64,000 bases of DNA, taken from Hyphomicrobiales bacterium. Lineage in GTDB: Bacteria > Pseudomonadota > Alphaproteobacteria > Rhizobiales > Rhizobiaceae. Positions 35,601-42,329 of this stretch are shown here, piece after piece. The position numbers were made by a program, and so were the translations under genes. The stretch lies in the NCBI GenBank assembly GCA_900471815.1, contig UICE01000006.1, forward strand, positions 1 through 64,000, in the 5' to 3' direction. The first letter of the stretch is position 1. Every line of letters starts with the position of its first letter. The notes beneath the pieces were generated by a model. That model did not search any database. It saw only the letters and a program-made list of their open reading frames with translations, and had not been told where the DNA came from.

Positions 35601-37566
35601 GGATGGCTCTTTGGTCTCCGAAACTGGAACCAATGATGACGGCAGCAAGTATGATGTCGATTTCGACAAGAATACGGGTAAGATTATGCGGCGTCGTGAG
35701 TACACGGCGGATGGCAAGCCCACTGCGATCATCACCTTCCGCCAGGACGGAACGCGGGATTTATACAGTTATGATAAATTTGGGAAACCAGTTTTGGATA
35801 TCCGGTATGATAAGAACGGCGCGGTAATTTATGATAGGCTAGCCGTTGAGAAAGCCGCCGAGGCCATGCAACAGTTGGAGCAGGCGCTTGAAGCTGAGGC
35901 GACGCGCATTCGTCTCGCTGAGGAATCGTCTCGGAAAGCTTCAAGCGGAAGAAAAGATTTCTCAGATGGAACTTATAGAATAACAGAATACGACACGAGC
36001 AGTAATCAGCAATGGGCTCGTAAGGATACGTACTACTACTATCTCCAAGGCAACTCTTATAGAGAGGCTAGTTTAGAAATATTTAAAGATGGCACTTCGG
36101 TGACATCTGTCTATGAAAGGATAAACAAGACAGAACGTGGGAAGAAGATATTTGGCCAAACCACATGGGGCAAAGATGGCAATATTCTTTCAAGCACTGG
36201 TAAGTATGGGGGGCTTTTGCTGCCTGGGATGCCATTCTCACTAAAACCATTCGAGCCAAGAAACATGAATCCGTTAGACACTGCTGGAGAAGCCTGGAGA
36301 AATGCACCCGCGGCTCCAATCGGGGCCGGTTCGTTTAGCGCTCCACCTCCTCCACGATATCCTAAAGGTGGGACCGGAACATATGGAGGTATTGACGCGG
36401 CTCAGCCGCCGGCTGGCCTTGGTGGCGGTGGTGGCTCGACCGGTGGCGGGGGTCCAGTATTAGGGTCAGGGCCATTTCCAATCAGTGGTCCGCCAACGAC
36501 TGGAATATTTACTGGGCCGCCAGCAGGTGGATGGGGAAATCCCGTGTGGGGCAACAAAGTCGCGGCACCCACGTCTTTTTTACCCTCAATTTTCCCTGAA
36601 GGACATTCCGCATCCGTTTCCAAGCTTGGAAGCAGTGGTGCGTCGCCTCTCTCTAAGATATCTTTGCCAGCAATAGGCTCTCCGGTTCTTCTCGTCGATA
36701 TTACAGACGATAATAAGGTAGCCGTCTATCAAGATGCTAACGGCATTTTTTTCATCAAGAGAAGTGGTTCAGGCACCGGTCCTGCTCCAATCGGCCCAAA
36801 AGTCGGTGAAGGCACGTTTGTACCTATGCCAGACGGCTTTGTATCCTCTGGAGGACTAGGCATTTCATACCGAGGACCAGTAATGTTGCAAGGACGAGAG
36901 TTTCTGCTCTATGAGAACAGCAATGGCAATGTGATTGCGGTGCCAGTTAAACCACTTGTGCTTGATATTTCCGGAAAACCGTCTGTTGTTCCACCTGTAG
37001 CACTTGATCTCGACGGGAATGGCGAAATTGAGCTCAAACCGCTCGATCCTGCCAATCAGTGTGATCGGCTATATGACTGGACTGATGACGGAATTTCAGA
37101 CCACACTGTTTGGGTTGGGCCAAAAGACGGTTTCCTAGCCGTTGACCTTGGATCGGATGGCCAAATCGATCAGCCCAAGGAACTAGCCTTTTCGCTCTGG
37201 AAAACCGATGGTGAGATAGAGGCCGAGGATGGTCAATCCGTGACGGATATTGAAGGGCTACGCTATGCCTTCGATACCAACCGTGACAATGTTCTGGATG
37301 CGAATGATGCCCGCTGGAATGAATTCCGTGTCTGGCAGGATTTGAATCAGAACGGAGTTAGTGAGGTTGGTGAATTGCGGAATATGTCAGAAGCTGGGAT
37401 CAAGCTGATCAATCTTCTACCCGACCTAGCTGGTGCGAAGCAATTTTCAGATGGATCGGCAATTACGGGGACTGCAACTGCAATTATGACAGATGGATCA
37501 ACCATGATGATTGCCGATGCTAGTCTGCGTTTTCAGCCGTCAATGCCCACACATCTGCTGAGTTAA
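32671..37566 (+). CDS. Giant putative polymorphic toxin with N-terminal AHH-like motif
   Basis: A 1631-residue protein. Residues 12-70 carry an HNH/AHH-nuclease-like pattern: QGHHVITKD, NASQNILNLPG, then SPHTGGPLSSY. Residues about 230-340 are Gly/Ala-rich and hydrophobic (GAGPYGALIGVVLGGATGV), possibly membrane-inserting. Residues about 357-1024 hold nine tandem repeats, eight of exactly 74 residues, built from DGT...LYD, EYRKDGS, DDGSxYD and YTADGKP blocks. A charged helix (about 1060-1090) and a Pro/Gly-rich linker (about 1211-1298) follow. The last 190 residues contain Ca-binding-type loops (DLDGNGEIE, DTNRDNVLDAND, DLNQNGVSEVGE) as found at the C-terminus of large secreted alphaproteobacterial proteins. 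No signal peptide or RTX nonapeptides were seen. The domain calls are inference; the paired Imm11-like gene supports a toxin role. Confidence 0.7.
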   Translation: MDESVLKSLFQGHHVITKDVANKSQLLVTLEEFDLFELNASQNILNLPGTQELAEKLNLSPHTGGPLSSYQKGINDLVDDLADTEDGQAAIAGDRAAAERVAGRVNTLRDTLKTALINGDLFTNTPKGITSEAINKLNQELLGKLDDYATKHADAISKMGKLVGPEAEWTAVLKSSEAVEEVTKALQKAGKTGALDSLGAAIGQATEVGRFSPSVSLRETLGSIFGASARGLVKGLGAAGLGAAGALLDAKQSMAQAKELAANGDVEGANSVLNGLGARLAFGWMGAQWGGSAGVGAGPYGALIGVVLGGATGVIGGEAAVKAIEKAAKEISEALGLSSGEVTLAVSVRQPETILNPDGTKTITEFNPENNQPSSIKTYDKDGKLKSQTETEYDPLTHVKTRESVFDGSGKQINDKYFDRTTGKETSETTFKPDGTGTTTSYDASNNSPWREAKAEYDVNGILVSERRLNDDGSTWETTFFPGTTRASTRSEYNAAGNLTKSSTFRTDGTKAVTLYDVTGTGTWKEALIEYRKDGSPISETGINNDGSTYDAVFDKDTGEITRRRVYTADGKPISTITIHTDGTQSVTLYDAANKANRREATIDYDKNGKPVSHKGINDDGSSYDVKYDPSSGAMTARTDYNDKGQTLSATIFRTDGTKVKKLYDAGGTGVWKEASIEYRTDGSLVLETGINDDGSKYDVVFDKDTGEVTRRREYTADGKPTAIITFRQDGTQSKTLYDAGNKGIWREATIDYGKNGNAVSERGIKDDGSSYDVKFNPASGAMTARTDYNDKTQALSAAIFRDDGTKAITLYDVTGTGTWKEALIEYRKDGSLVSETGINDDGSKYDVVFDKDTGEVTRRREYTADGKPTAIITFRQDGTQSKTLYDVNNKATWREATIDYDKNGNAFSEKGIKDNGGSYEVKYDPTSGAMTARTDYSDKGQTLSKTTFRTDGTKLETLYDADGTGTWKEASVEYRKDGSLVSETGTNDDGSKYDVDFDKNTGKIMRRREYTADGKPTAIITFRQDGTRDLYSYDKFGKPVLDIRYDKNGAVIYDRLAVEKAAEAMQQLEQALEAEATRIRLAEESSRKASSGRKDFSDGTYRITEYDTSSNQQWARKDTYYYYLQGNSYREASLEIFKDGTSVTSVYERINKTERGKKIFGQTTWGKDGNILSSTGKYGGLLLPGMPFSLKPFEPRNMNPLDTAGEAWRNAPAAPIGAGSFSAPPPPRYPKGGTGTYGGIDAAQPPAGLGGGGGSTGGGGPVLGSGPFPISGPPTTGIFTGPPAGGWGNPVWGNKVAAPTSFLPSIFPEGHSASVSKLGSSGASPLSKISLPAIGSPVLLVDITDDNKVAVYQDANGIFFIKRSGSGTGPAPIGPKVGEGTFVPMPDGFVSSGGLGISYRGPVMLQGREFLLYENSNGNVIAVPVKPLVLDISGKPSVVPPVALDLDGNGEIELKPLDPANQCDRLYDWTDDGISDHTVWVGPKDGFLAVDLGSDGQIDQPKELAFSLWKTDGEIEAEDGQSVTDIEGLRYAFDTNRDNVLDANDARWNEFRVWQDLNQNGVSEVGELRNMSEAGIKLINLLPDLAGAKQFSDGSAITGTATAIMTDGSTMMIADASLRFQPSMPTHLLS
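33967..35742 (+). repeat. Eight tandem 222-bp coding repeats
   Basis: Unit starts fall at 33967, 34189, 34411, 34633, 34855, 35077, 35299 and 35521, each exactly 222 bp apart with no indels; each codes for 74 residues. The first unit is the most diverged. Odd and even units alternate in type (TWKEA...EYRKDGS versus WREATIDYDKNG), giving a 444-bp higher-order period. Parts are nearly identical between units (for example the DNA for ADGKPTAIITFRQDGT near 34822, 35266 and 35710), which indicates recent duplication or gene conversion. An older 76-residue unit precedes at 33739. Confidence 0.92.
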
Positions 37567-37580
37567 AAATTAGTTTGACG

Positions 37581-37606
37581 AGGGCGGCATTCGCCGCCCT
37601 TTTTAT
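37581..37606 (+). terminator. Terminator after the giant gene
   Basis: Stem AGGGCGGC/GCCGCCCT with loop ATTC followed by TTTTTAT, 15 bases after the stop. Confidence 0.92.
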
Positions 37607-37745
37607 CTGGGATATGGGCTTTGAATCCTTTGGTAGGTATCTGTAGAAGCATGCTGGATTGCTCGGCGAACAATCTGCCTTGCATTGCTGCCTAGGGCAT
37701 GAAAGACAAAAGCGGTCAGATTCACCGTTGCAAGAGCCTGTCTTC

Positions 37746-38549
37746 ATGTCCTTTTCTCCCTATCATCTGGTTGATGGCGATTATGCCAAGGGCCTTGTCC
37801 TGCTTGCCGATCATGCGAGCCGCGCGCTGCCGGAAGAATATGGCTCGCTGGGGTTGGATGCCGCGCAATTCGAGCGGCATATTGCATATGATATTGGAGT
37901 CGAGCAGTTGACCCGCAAACTTGCCGCCATGCTTGGTGTGCCAGCGGTGCTTGGCGGGTTTTCGCGGCTGTTGATTGATCCAAATCGCGGCGATGATGAT
38001 CCAACCCTGATCATGCGTCTGTCTGATGGTGCCGTGATACCGCGCAACAATCCAATGCCTGAAGATGAGCGAAAGAGGCGCATAGACCAATATTACAGGC
38101 CCTATCATGATGCGGTTGCCGCAGCGATCGCGGAAACGGTGGAACAGAGCGGCAAGGCGCCCCTGGTTATTTCCATTCACTCGTTTACCGCATTCTGGAA
38201 AGCGACGCCGAGGCCCTGGCACGCCGGCATACTTTGGGACAAGGATCCACGCGCTGTGCTGCCTTTATTGGCGGGTTTACGGGCAGATCCCCTGCTGGTC
38301 GTTGGCGATAATGAGCCCTATGACGGGGCACTCAAGGGCGACACAATGTATACGCATTGCATCCTGCCGGGTTATGCCCATGCGTTGATTGAGGTACGCC
38401 AGGACCTGATTGGCGATGATGCGGGCACGACCTTATGGGCTGAGCGTCTGGGGCCAATCCTTGAAGGCATGAATGCAGTACCCGATATGCATGAGGTTCG
38501 GCATTATGGTTCAAGAACGGGAATAATTGAGGAGATCATCCATGACTGA
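37746..38549 (+). CDS. N-formylglutamate amidohydrolase family protein
   Basis: A 267-residue zinc hydrolase of the FGase family, which removes formate from N-formylglutamate or acts on related N-acyl amino acids. Conserved parts: LLADHASRALPEEYG, HIAYDIGVEQLTRKLA, LIDPNRGDDDPTLI, VISIHSFTAFW and VGDNEPYDG, and HALIEVRQDLI. ATG 37746 gives the usual start; the frame continues upstream without homology. Its stop overlaps the start of a DUF1244 gene, a conserved Rhizobiales pairing. Confidence 0.88.
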   Translation: MSFSPYHLVDGDYAKGLVLLADHASRALPEEYGSLGLDAAQFERHIAYDIGVEQLTRKLAAMLGVPAVLGGFSRLLIDPNRGDDDPTLIMRLSDGAVIPRNNPMPEDERKRRIDQYYRPYHDAVAAAIAETVEQSGKAPLVISIHSFTAFWKATPRPWHAGILWDKDPRAVLPLLAGLRADPLLVVGDNEPYDGALKGDTMYTHCILPGYAHALIEVRQDLIGDDAGTTLWAERLGPILEGMNAVPDMHEVRHYGSRTGIIEEIIHD

Positions 38550-38847
38550 TTTAAGCCGGGAACAGCAAACCGAATTGGAGGCGGCGGCTTTCCGGCGTTT
38601 GGTGGAGCATCTGCGCGCCCGCAGCGATGTGCAGAATATTGATTTGATGAACCTGGCAGGGTTTTGCCGCAACTGCCTTTCCAACTGGTATCGCGAAGCG
38701 GCGGAAGCTTCCGGCATCGCGATCAGCAAGGATGAATCGCGCGAGATCATCTATGGCGAGCCCTATGCCGATTGGCAGGCAAAATATCAACGCGAAGCAA
38801 GTGACGCAGCCAAGGCAGCCTTCGAGACAAACAAGCCCGGGCATTGA
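38542..38847 (+). CDS. DUF1244 protein
   Basis: A 101-residue cytoplasmic protein of the DUF1244 family. It begins TDLSREQQTELEAAAFRRLV and has the hallmark DLMNLAGFCRNCLSNWYREA (a Cys-x-x-Cys pair) and DESREIIYGEPYADWQAKYQ. RBS GAGGAGATC precedes ATG 38542, which overlaps the stop of the upstream amidohydrolase gene by 8 bp. The family has a helix-rich fold; its biochemical role is unknown. Confidence 0.9.
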   Translation: MTDLSREQQTELEAAAFRRLVEHLRARSDVQNIDLMNLAGFCRNCLSNWYREAAEASGIAISKDESREIIYGEPYADWQAKYQREASDAAKAAFETNKPGH

Positions 38848-38967
38848 AAGGTCCGGATGGCTGCGGTCGCAGACTCTATTTCCTTGACTCCCTAGCCCTT
38901 CGTCGGGCATCGGAACGCTCCGCGCGGCTTAACCCCGAGTCGCCAGTTACGTTTTACGGAGTGAAAT

Positions 38968-39237
38968 ATGAGCATGGATGATTTGGGCGCACAGGGCGGT
39001 GTCGAAGGTGTAGCGGCAGCAGAATTGCGTCAATTCATCGAGCGCATTGAGCGCCTCGAAGAAGAAAAGACCACGCTTTCCGACGATATCAAGGAAGTAA
39101 TGGCTGAAGCCAAAGGCCGCGGCTACGACACGAAGATCATCCGCACCATTGTTCGCCTACGCAAGAAGGACGCCAATGAGCGCAAGGAAGAAGAAGCGAT
39201 CCTTGAACTTTATATGAATGCCTTGGGTATGGAATGA
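38968..39237 (+). CDS. gapR: Nucleoid-associated protein GapR (DUF2312)
   Basis: An 89-residue protein of the DUF2312 family, known in Caulobacter as GapR, which clamps over-twisted DNA ahead of replication and transcription. Visible: a helical core [40 protein letters not shown] (basic, DNA-facing) and [23 protein letters not shown] is 6 bp before ATG 38968. The 120-base gap before it holds GC-rich sequence with no clear RNA. Confidence 0.92.
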   Translation: MSMDDLGAQGGVEGVAAAELRQFIERIERLEEEKTTLSDDIKEVMAEAKGRGYDTKIIRTIVRLRKKDANERKEEEAILELYMNALGME

Positions 39238-39479
39238 TAGCCAGCCTGCAGGTTGGGTTTTAGTGAACGATGCGGGATCGTGCGATGCACGGTCCTTTCG
39301 TTTGGGCGCGGCGCTGGGGATGAAGTGGCGTCCTCTTTGGTAGTGAAACCATCCCTGATGTGACCACTGTCGCTCCAAACAACAAAACAGCCCGAAAGTT
39401 CTTCCCATAGGATCGTATATCCACCGGAAGCCATCCGGTCATGCAATTCAGGAAGTTTTGGATTTTCAATCTGGCCCAT
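39210..39479 (-). CDS. Small orphan protein
   Basis: An 89-residue hypothetical protein. It begins [20 protein letters not shown], with an aromatic middle ([17 protein letters not shown]) and a basic C-terminus. RBS CAAGGAGACCGCT precedes ATG 39479 at good spacing, the best sign that it is translated. Its start overlaps by 14 bp the end of another minus-strand reading frame (39466 onward), and its 3' end overlaps gapR by 28 bp on the opposite strand. I do not recognise it. The C-terminal third may be a shadow of the gapR end. Confidence 0.5.
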   Translation of the reverse strand: MGQIENPKLPELHDRMASGGYTILWEELSGCFVVWSDSGHIRDGFTTKEDATSSPAPRPNERTVHRTIPHRSLKPNLQAGYHSIPKAFI

Positions 39480-39815
39480 AGCGGTCTCCTTGACTCACTT
39501 GGACGGTGTCAGCACTTGCAGTTGAAAGGATGGTTGCCTCCTGAAAAGGTTGAGAAACGTCCAATGTTTCGATCAGCAGTTCGAGATGGGTAATGTCGCG
39601 CAGAGCCTTCAGATAGGTGTCGCGGGTTTGATCGCCCGCTCCGCTTCGGCCTACACGAATAAACTGGTATTGCTCGCCAGCATCGATAGTTCCAACGATG
39701 TCCTCCGCCTCAGAGAGCTTCAGGACGGCCCAATTTAATAGTGTTTTTTGCTGCTCAACCCTGTCGCCGGATATAACAAGGCCTTCGGTAACAATTTACC
39801 ACCACTGAAATTCAC
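39466..39815 (-). pseudogene. Probable frameshifted small gene
   Basis: From 39795 to 39466 the minus strand holds a 109-codon open frame with protein-like composition (NWAVLKLSEAEDIVGTIDAG; YLKALRDITHLELLIETLDV) but no ATG, GTG or TTG near its beginning. A GTG at 39815 in a different frame gives a short start (VNFSGGKLLPK) that stops at once in its own frame. Joining the two by a single-base change near 39780-39790 would give an intact protein of about 115 residues. So this is either a damaged gene, an unusual start (ATT/CTG) or a sequencing slip. It ends overlapping the start of the next small gene. I do not recognise the family. Confidence 0.4.
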
Positions 39816-39884
39816 CAAAAGTTCCGTTTTTTCCCTCAAGGGGCGTGGAGATGAGCGGACGAGTTGTTCCGCTTCAAAAATCGA

Positions 39885-40163
39885 TCAACGCCGCTCTGTC
39901 CTTCGCGGTAGAGCGGCGTTCTTTTGGGCTTCGGGTTCAGATTTTTGCGCAAGCTTCAGGTCGTGCCGTGAAATGACTTCCCGCAGATGGTGAGCGAGGC
40001 GGCGGTAATGGTCCGCAGTTTGCAGGGAAATGTCTTCCTTCTCGCCTGACCGCGATTTACGAAAGGCTTTTTCGACACCTTCCTCCAACCGGACAATGCG
40101 CTCTTCATGCTCCTGAACGGCCAGACGGAGTCTTTCGATAAATTCATTGTAGACTTTACCCAT
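39885..40163 (-). CDS. Small helical orphan protein
   Basis: A 92-residue, highly charged, mostly helical protein: MGKVYNEFIERLRLAVQEHE, then RIVRLEEGVEKAFRKSRSGE and DHYRRLAHHLREVISRHDL. The C-terminus is basic and overlaps an 11-bp inverted repeat (39887-39920). The RBS is weak. It is part of a run of minus-strand small ORFs between gapR and the redox operon. Not recognised; the helices suggest a coiled-coil or nucleic-acid-linked role but nothing is shown. Confidence 0.55.
   Translation of the reverse strand: MGKVYNEFIERLRLAVQEHEERIVRLEEGVEKAFRKSRSGEKEDISLQTADHYRRLAHHLREVISRHDLKLAQKSEPEAQKNAALPRRTERR
39887..39920. repeat. Inverted repeat at the 3' end of a small ORF
   Basis: AACGCCGCTCT and AGAGCGGCGTT form a perfect 11-bp stem with a 12-base loop, inside the last codons of the 92-residue ORF. 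CTTTTG follows on the plus strand. A terminator role is possible but weak. Confidence 0.5.
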
Positions 40164-40242
40164 TACATCAATGCCCTGAGCCCGTTCATGCTTGCCTGCC
40201 AGTGGCAGCTATCTGGCAGTCCCGAAACGAGCGTAATAGCGA

Positions 40243-40395
40243 TCAGTTCCATCGCAGACACTCGGTTTTGAATTCGTCCGGTGTCATGGGACCATGATCA
40301 TTGATGTGAACTTTCCACACCGAATGAATATCCGCGAATGCTTCCGCAGCGGTCGTAAATGTCATGACATTCGAAGTGGTGATTTCATCAGGCAC
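40243..40395 (-). CDS. Possible 50-residue small protein
   Basis: GTG 40395 opens a 50-residue frame with balanced composition: PDEITTSNVMTFTTAAEAFA, then HSVWKVHINDHGPMTPDEFK and a C-terminal ECLRWN. No good RBS is visible. It lies in the same minus-strand run of small ORFs. I list it because the reading frame looks protein-like, unlike the competing frames; it remains doubtful. Confidence 0.3.
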   Translation of the reverse strand: MPDEITTSNVMTFTTAAEAFADIHSVWKVHINDHGPMTPDEFKTECLRWN

Positions 40396-40442
40396 AAAAA
40401 GCTGGATCTTGGAATTGGATCAATTGGCATCGCCATATCCGT

Positions 40443-40571
40443 CTAATTTTTCGACTGGTAAAGCTGTCTGGTTTTCCGGTTGCGAGTTTCTTTTTCGGAC
40501 GGGGTCAACCGCCGGCGTCTGAGCATGCCATAGGCCCTTATTATCCCGAGAATAATGGGTCCGCCGAGCAC
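40443..40571 (-). CDS. Possible small single-span membrane protein
   Basis: A minus-strand frame encodes a hydrophobic helix followed by a basic tail: LGGPIILGIIRAYGMLRRRR, then TPSEKETRNRKTRQLYQSKN. This matches the plan of short inner-membrane proteins common in Rhizobiales. A strong AAAGGAGG lies at about 40600-40608, but no start codon falls at the right distance in this frame; GTG 40571 is the first available and sits about 30 bases from it. Either the start is damaged or translation begins at a non-standard codon. Confidence 0.42.
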   Translation of the reverse strand: MLGGPIILGIIRAYGMLRRRRLTPSEKETRNRKTRQLYQSKN

Positions 40572-41003
40572 AACAAAAAGCCAAAGATATTACGGTTACC
40601 TCCTTTCGAAAAGTAACCGGTGTCGGTGAATTTTGGTTCCAACCATTAAAAGCTTTCAAGCAATACAAAGCCACAACCTTTGTCCAGCGCTTCGGCGGCC
40701 TCTCAATGTCGCCTGCCTTTGATTGCTGTAGGCACCATGCATCACAGGACCGGCTGGTGAAAAATAGAGCATCCCGAAGGCGTGAGGGCGACTGACGGAG
40801 GCACAGGTCTAAAAACAACCGGCTTGATGGCAATTTTTTGGATCGCCGATAGTTCGTTAAATCAAATACTTACGTGAAATGTGGGCAGCTGAGCGAGCGC
40901 AGGCGCAATTTATTGCAGGCGCCCCACTTTACATTTTTTCTATTAAGGATATTAAATATCCTTAAGGATAACAAATATCCGTAATAGACGAATGGAGAGA
41001 CAT
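40572..41003. other. Intergenic region before the redox operon
   Basis: The right end carries two abutting operator palindromes (40945-40982). The rest holds only a 137-codon frame of unconvincing composition on the minus strand; I see no supported gene there. Confidence 0.5.
40945..40982. promoter_or_regulatory. Tandem Rrf2-type operators of the redox operon
   Basis: Two abutting 19-bp palindromes: AAGGATA-TTAAA-TATCCTT (40945-40963) and AAGGATA-ACAAA-TATCCGT (40964-40982), ending 21 bp before the first gene. The same palindrome occurs before the Rrf2 regulator gene at 43334-43352. Confidence 0.75.
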
Positions 41004-41483
41004 ATGAGCCAACGCCTTAACTACATTCAGCAGTCGCCCGAGTTTTTCAAAAAGTTCATGGATTTCAGCCTGGCGCTCAAGGACAGTGCCATTGAAGAGA
41101 AGATCGAGGATCTCGTACATATCCGCGCCTCCCAAATGAACGGCTGCGCGTTCTGTCTCGATATGCATGTCAAGCAGGCCAAGATGCATGGGGAGACCGA
41201 GCTTCGTCTTTACCACATTGCTATTTGGCGGGAATCGACACTGTTCTCCCCGCGCGAGCGCGCAGCTTTGGCCTGGGCCGAGATTTTGACAAAGCTGCCG
41301 GAGCAGGGCGTTCCGGATGATGTTTACGAACGCGTTCGCGGCCAGCTCTCCGAGAAGGAGCTGTCTGATCTAACCTATACGGTCATGGCTATCAATGCCT
41401 GGAACCGCGCCAATGTGGCCTTCAGGACTGTGCCCGGATCATCGGACAAGGCCTTTGGTCTCGATAAGGCTGGCCTGAACTGA
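41004..41483 (+). CDS. Carboxymuconolactone decarboxylase family protein (AhpD-like)
   Basis: A 159-residue alkylhydroperoxidase-like protein. The redox motif NGCAFCLDMHVKQAKMHGE has the Cys-x-x-Cys and downstream His typical of AhpD/CMD peroxidases. ERAALAWAEILTKLPEQGV and DLTYTVMAINAWNRANVAFR complete the helical fold. ATG 41004 is preferred because GGAGAG (from 40994) then serves as RBS; ATG 40992 is upstream. It is the first gene of an operon under a tandem palindrome shared with the Rrf2 gene. It probably reduces peroxides or other electrophiles. Confidence 0.9.
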   Translation: MSQRLNYIQQSPEFFKKFMDFSLALKDSAIEEKIEDLVHIRASQMNGCAFCLDMHVKQAKMHGETELRLYHIAIWRESTLFSPRERAALAWAEILTKLPEQGVPDDVYERVRGQLSEKELSDLTYTVMAINAWNRANVAFRTVPGSSDKAFGLDKAGLN

Positions 41484-41540
41484 ACCTTTGAACATTGATC
41501 TCTTAACACCCGGATTAACGGGCACCGAAGGACAATTGCC

Positions 41541-42296
41541 ATGAAAATCGTTATTATTGGGGGAACTGGTCTGATCGGATCGAAGACCGTTGAACGCCTG
41601 CGCAAGAAGGGTCATGAGGTGGTCGCCGCCTCGCCAAATACCGGGGTCAACACGATTACCGGAGAAGGCCTGACCGAGGCGCTTGCCGGTGCGGATATCG
41701 TCCTTGATCTGGCCAATTCGCCATCCTTCGCGGACAGGGATGTTCTCGAATTCTTCCAGACCTCCGGTAAGAACCTGCTTGCAGCCGAAGCAGCGGCAAG
41801 CGTGAAGCACCATATCGCGCTTTCCGTGGTCGGCACCGAACGTTTGCAGGAAAGCGGCTATTTTCGCGGCAAGCTTGCGCAGGAAGAACTGATCAGAAAG
41901 TCGCCGATTCCCTATACGATTGTTCACTCAACGCAATTCTTCGAGTTTCTCAGCGGCATCGCAGAATCCGGGACGGTCGGCGACAAGGTGCATTTATCAC
42001 CTGCCTATGTGCAGCCTATTGCTTCTGATGATGTGGCGGACGCCATGGCTGAAGTGGCGCTTGCACCGCCGGTCATGGGGACGGTGGAAATCGCAGGCCC
42101 GGAAAAGGTCCGGCTGAGCGATCTGGTTGGCCGTTACCTGAAAGCAACCAATGATCCAAGGTCGGTCGTGGTCGATGCTCACGCCAGATATTTCGGCGCG
42201 GAACTCAACGATGAATCGCTCGTGCCCGGCCTTGATCCGCGGCTTGGATCCATCGGTTTTGAAGAATGGTTCGCAACGGCGCCCCGCCGCAAGTGA
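41541..42296 (+). CDS. NAD(P)-binding atypical SDR (NmrA-like)
   Basis: A 251-residue Rossmann protein. It begins MKIVIIGGTGLIGSKTVERL, the nucleotide-binding GGTGxIG motif, and lacks the classical YxxxK pair, as in NmrA/atypical SDR proteins. HHIALSVVGTERLQESGYFR and SPIPYTIVHSTQFFEFLSGI are typical of the group that senses or reduces with NADPH. It is 57 bp after the AhpD-like gene, in the same operon. Its substrate is unknown. Confidence 0.88.
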   Translation: MKIVIIGGTGLIGSKTVERLRKKGHEVVAASPNTGVNTITGEGLTEALAGADIVLDLANSPSFADRDVLEFFQTSGKNLLAAEAAASVKHHIALSVVGTERLQESGYFRGKLAQEELIRKSPIPYTIVHSTQFFEFLSGIAESGTVGDKVHLSPAYVQPIASDDVADAMAEVALAPPVMGTVEIAGPEKVRLSDLVGRYLKATNDPRSVVVDAHARYFGAELNDESLVPGLDPRLGSIGFEEWFATAPRRK

Positions 42297-42329
42297 GCCG
42301 CCAGACAGCGAAAGTCGAAGGAGACTGAA

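Noticed and set aside
33990-35740. Several 60-160-codon minus-strand frames inside the giant gene
   Set aside because: They recur at the 222-bp period with the same residues because they mirror the coding repeats; they are shadows, not genes.
33967-35742. CRISPR or other non-coding array
   Set aside because: The 222-bp units keep an open reading frame without spacers, so they are protein repeats.
38848-38967. tRNA or small RNA before gapR
   Set aside because: GC-rich with short complementary stretches, but no T-loop (GTTCGANTC) or cloverleaf.
40420-40833. 137-codon frame on the minus strand
   Set aside because: Its composition (many Arg, Ser, Cys, Trp with no domain-like pattern) and lack of RBS look like a chance frame; a better small frame (40443-40571) overlaps it.
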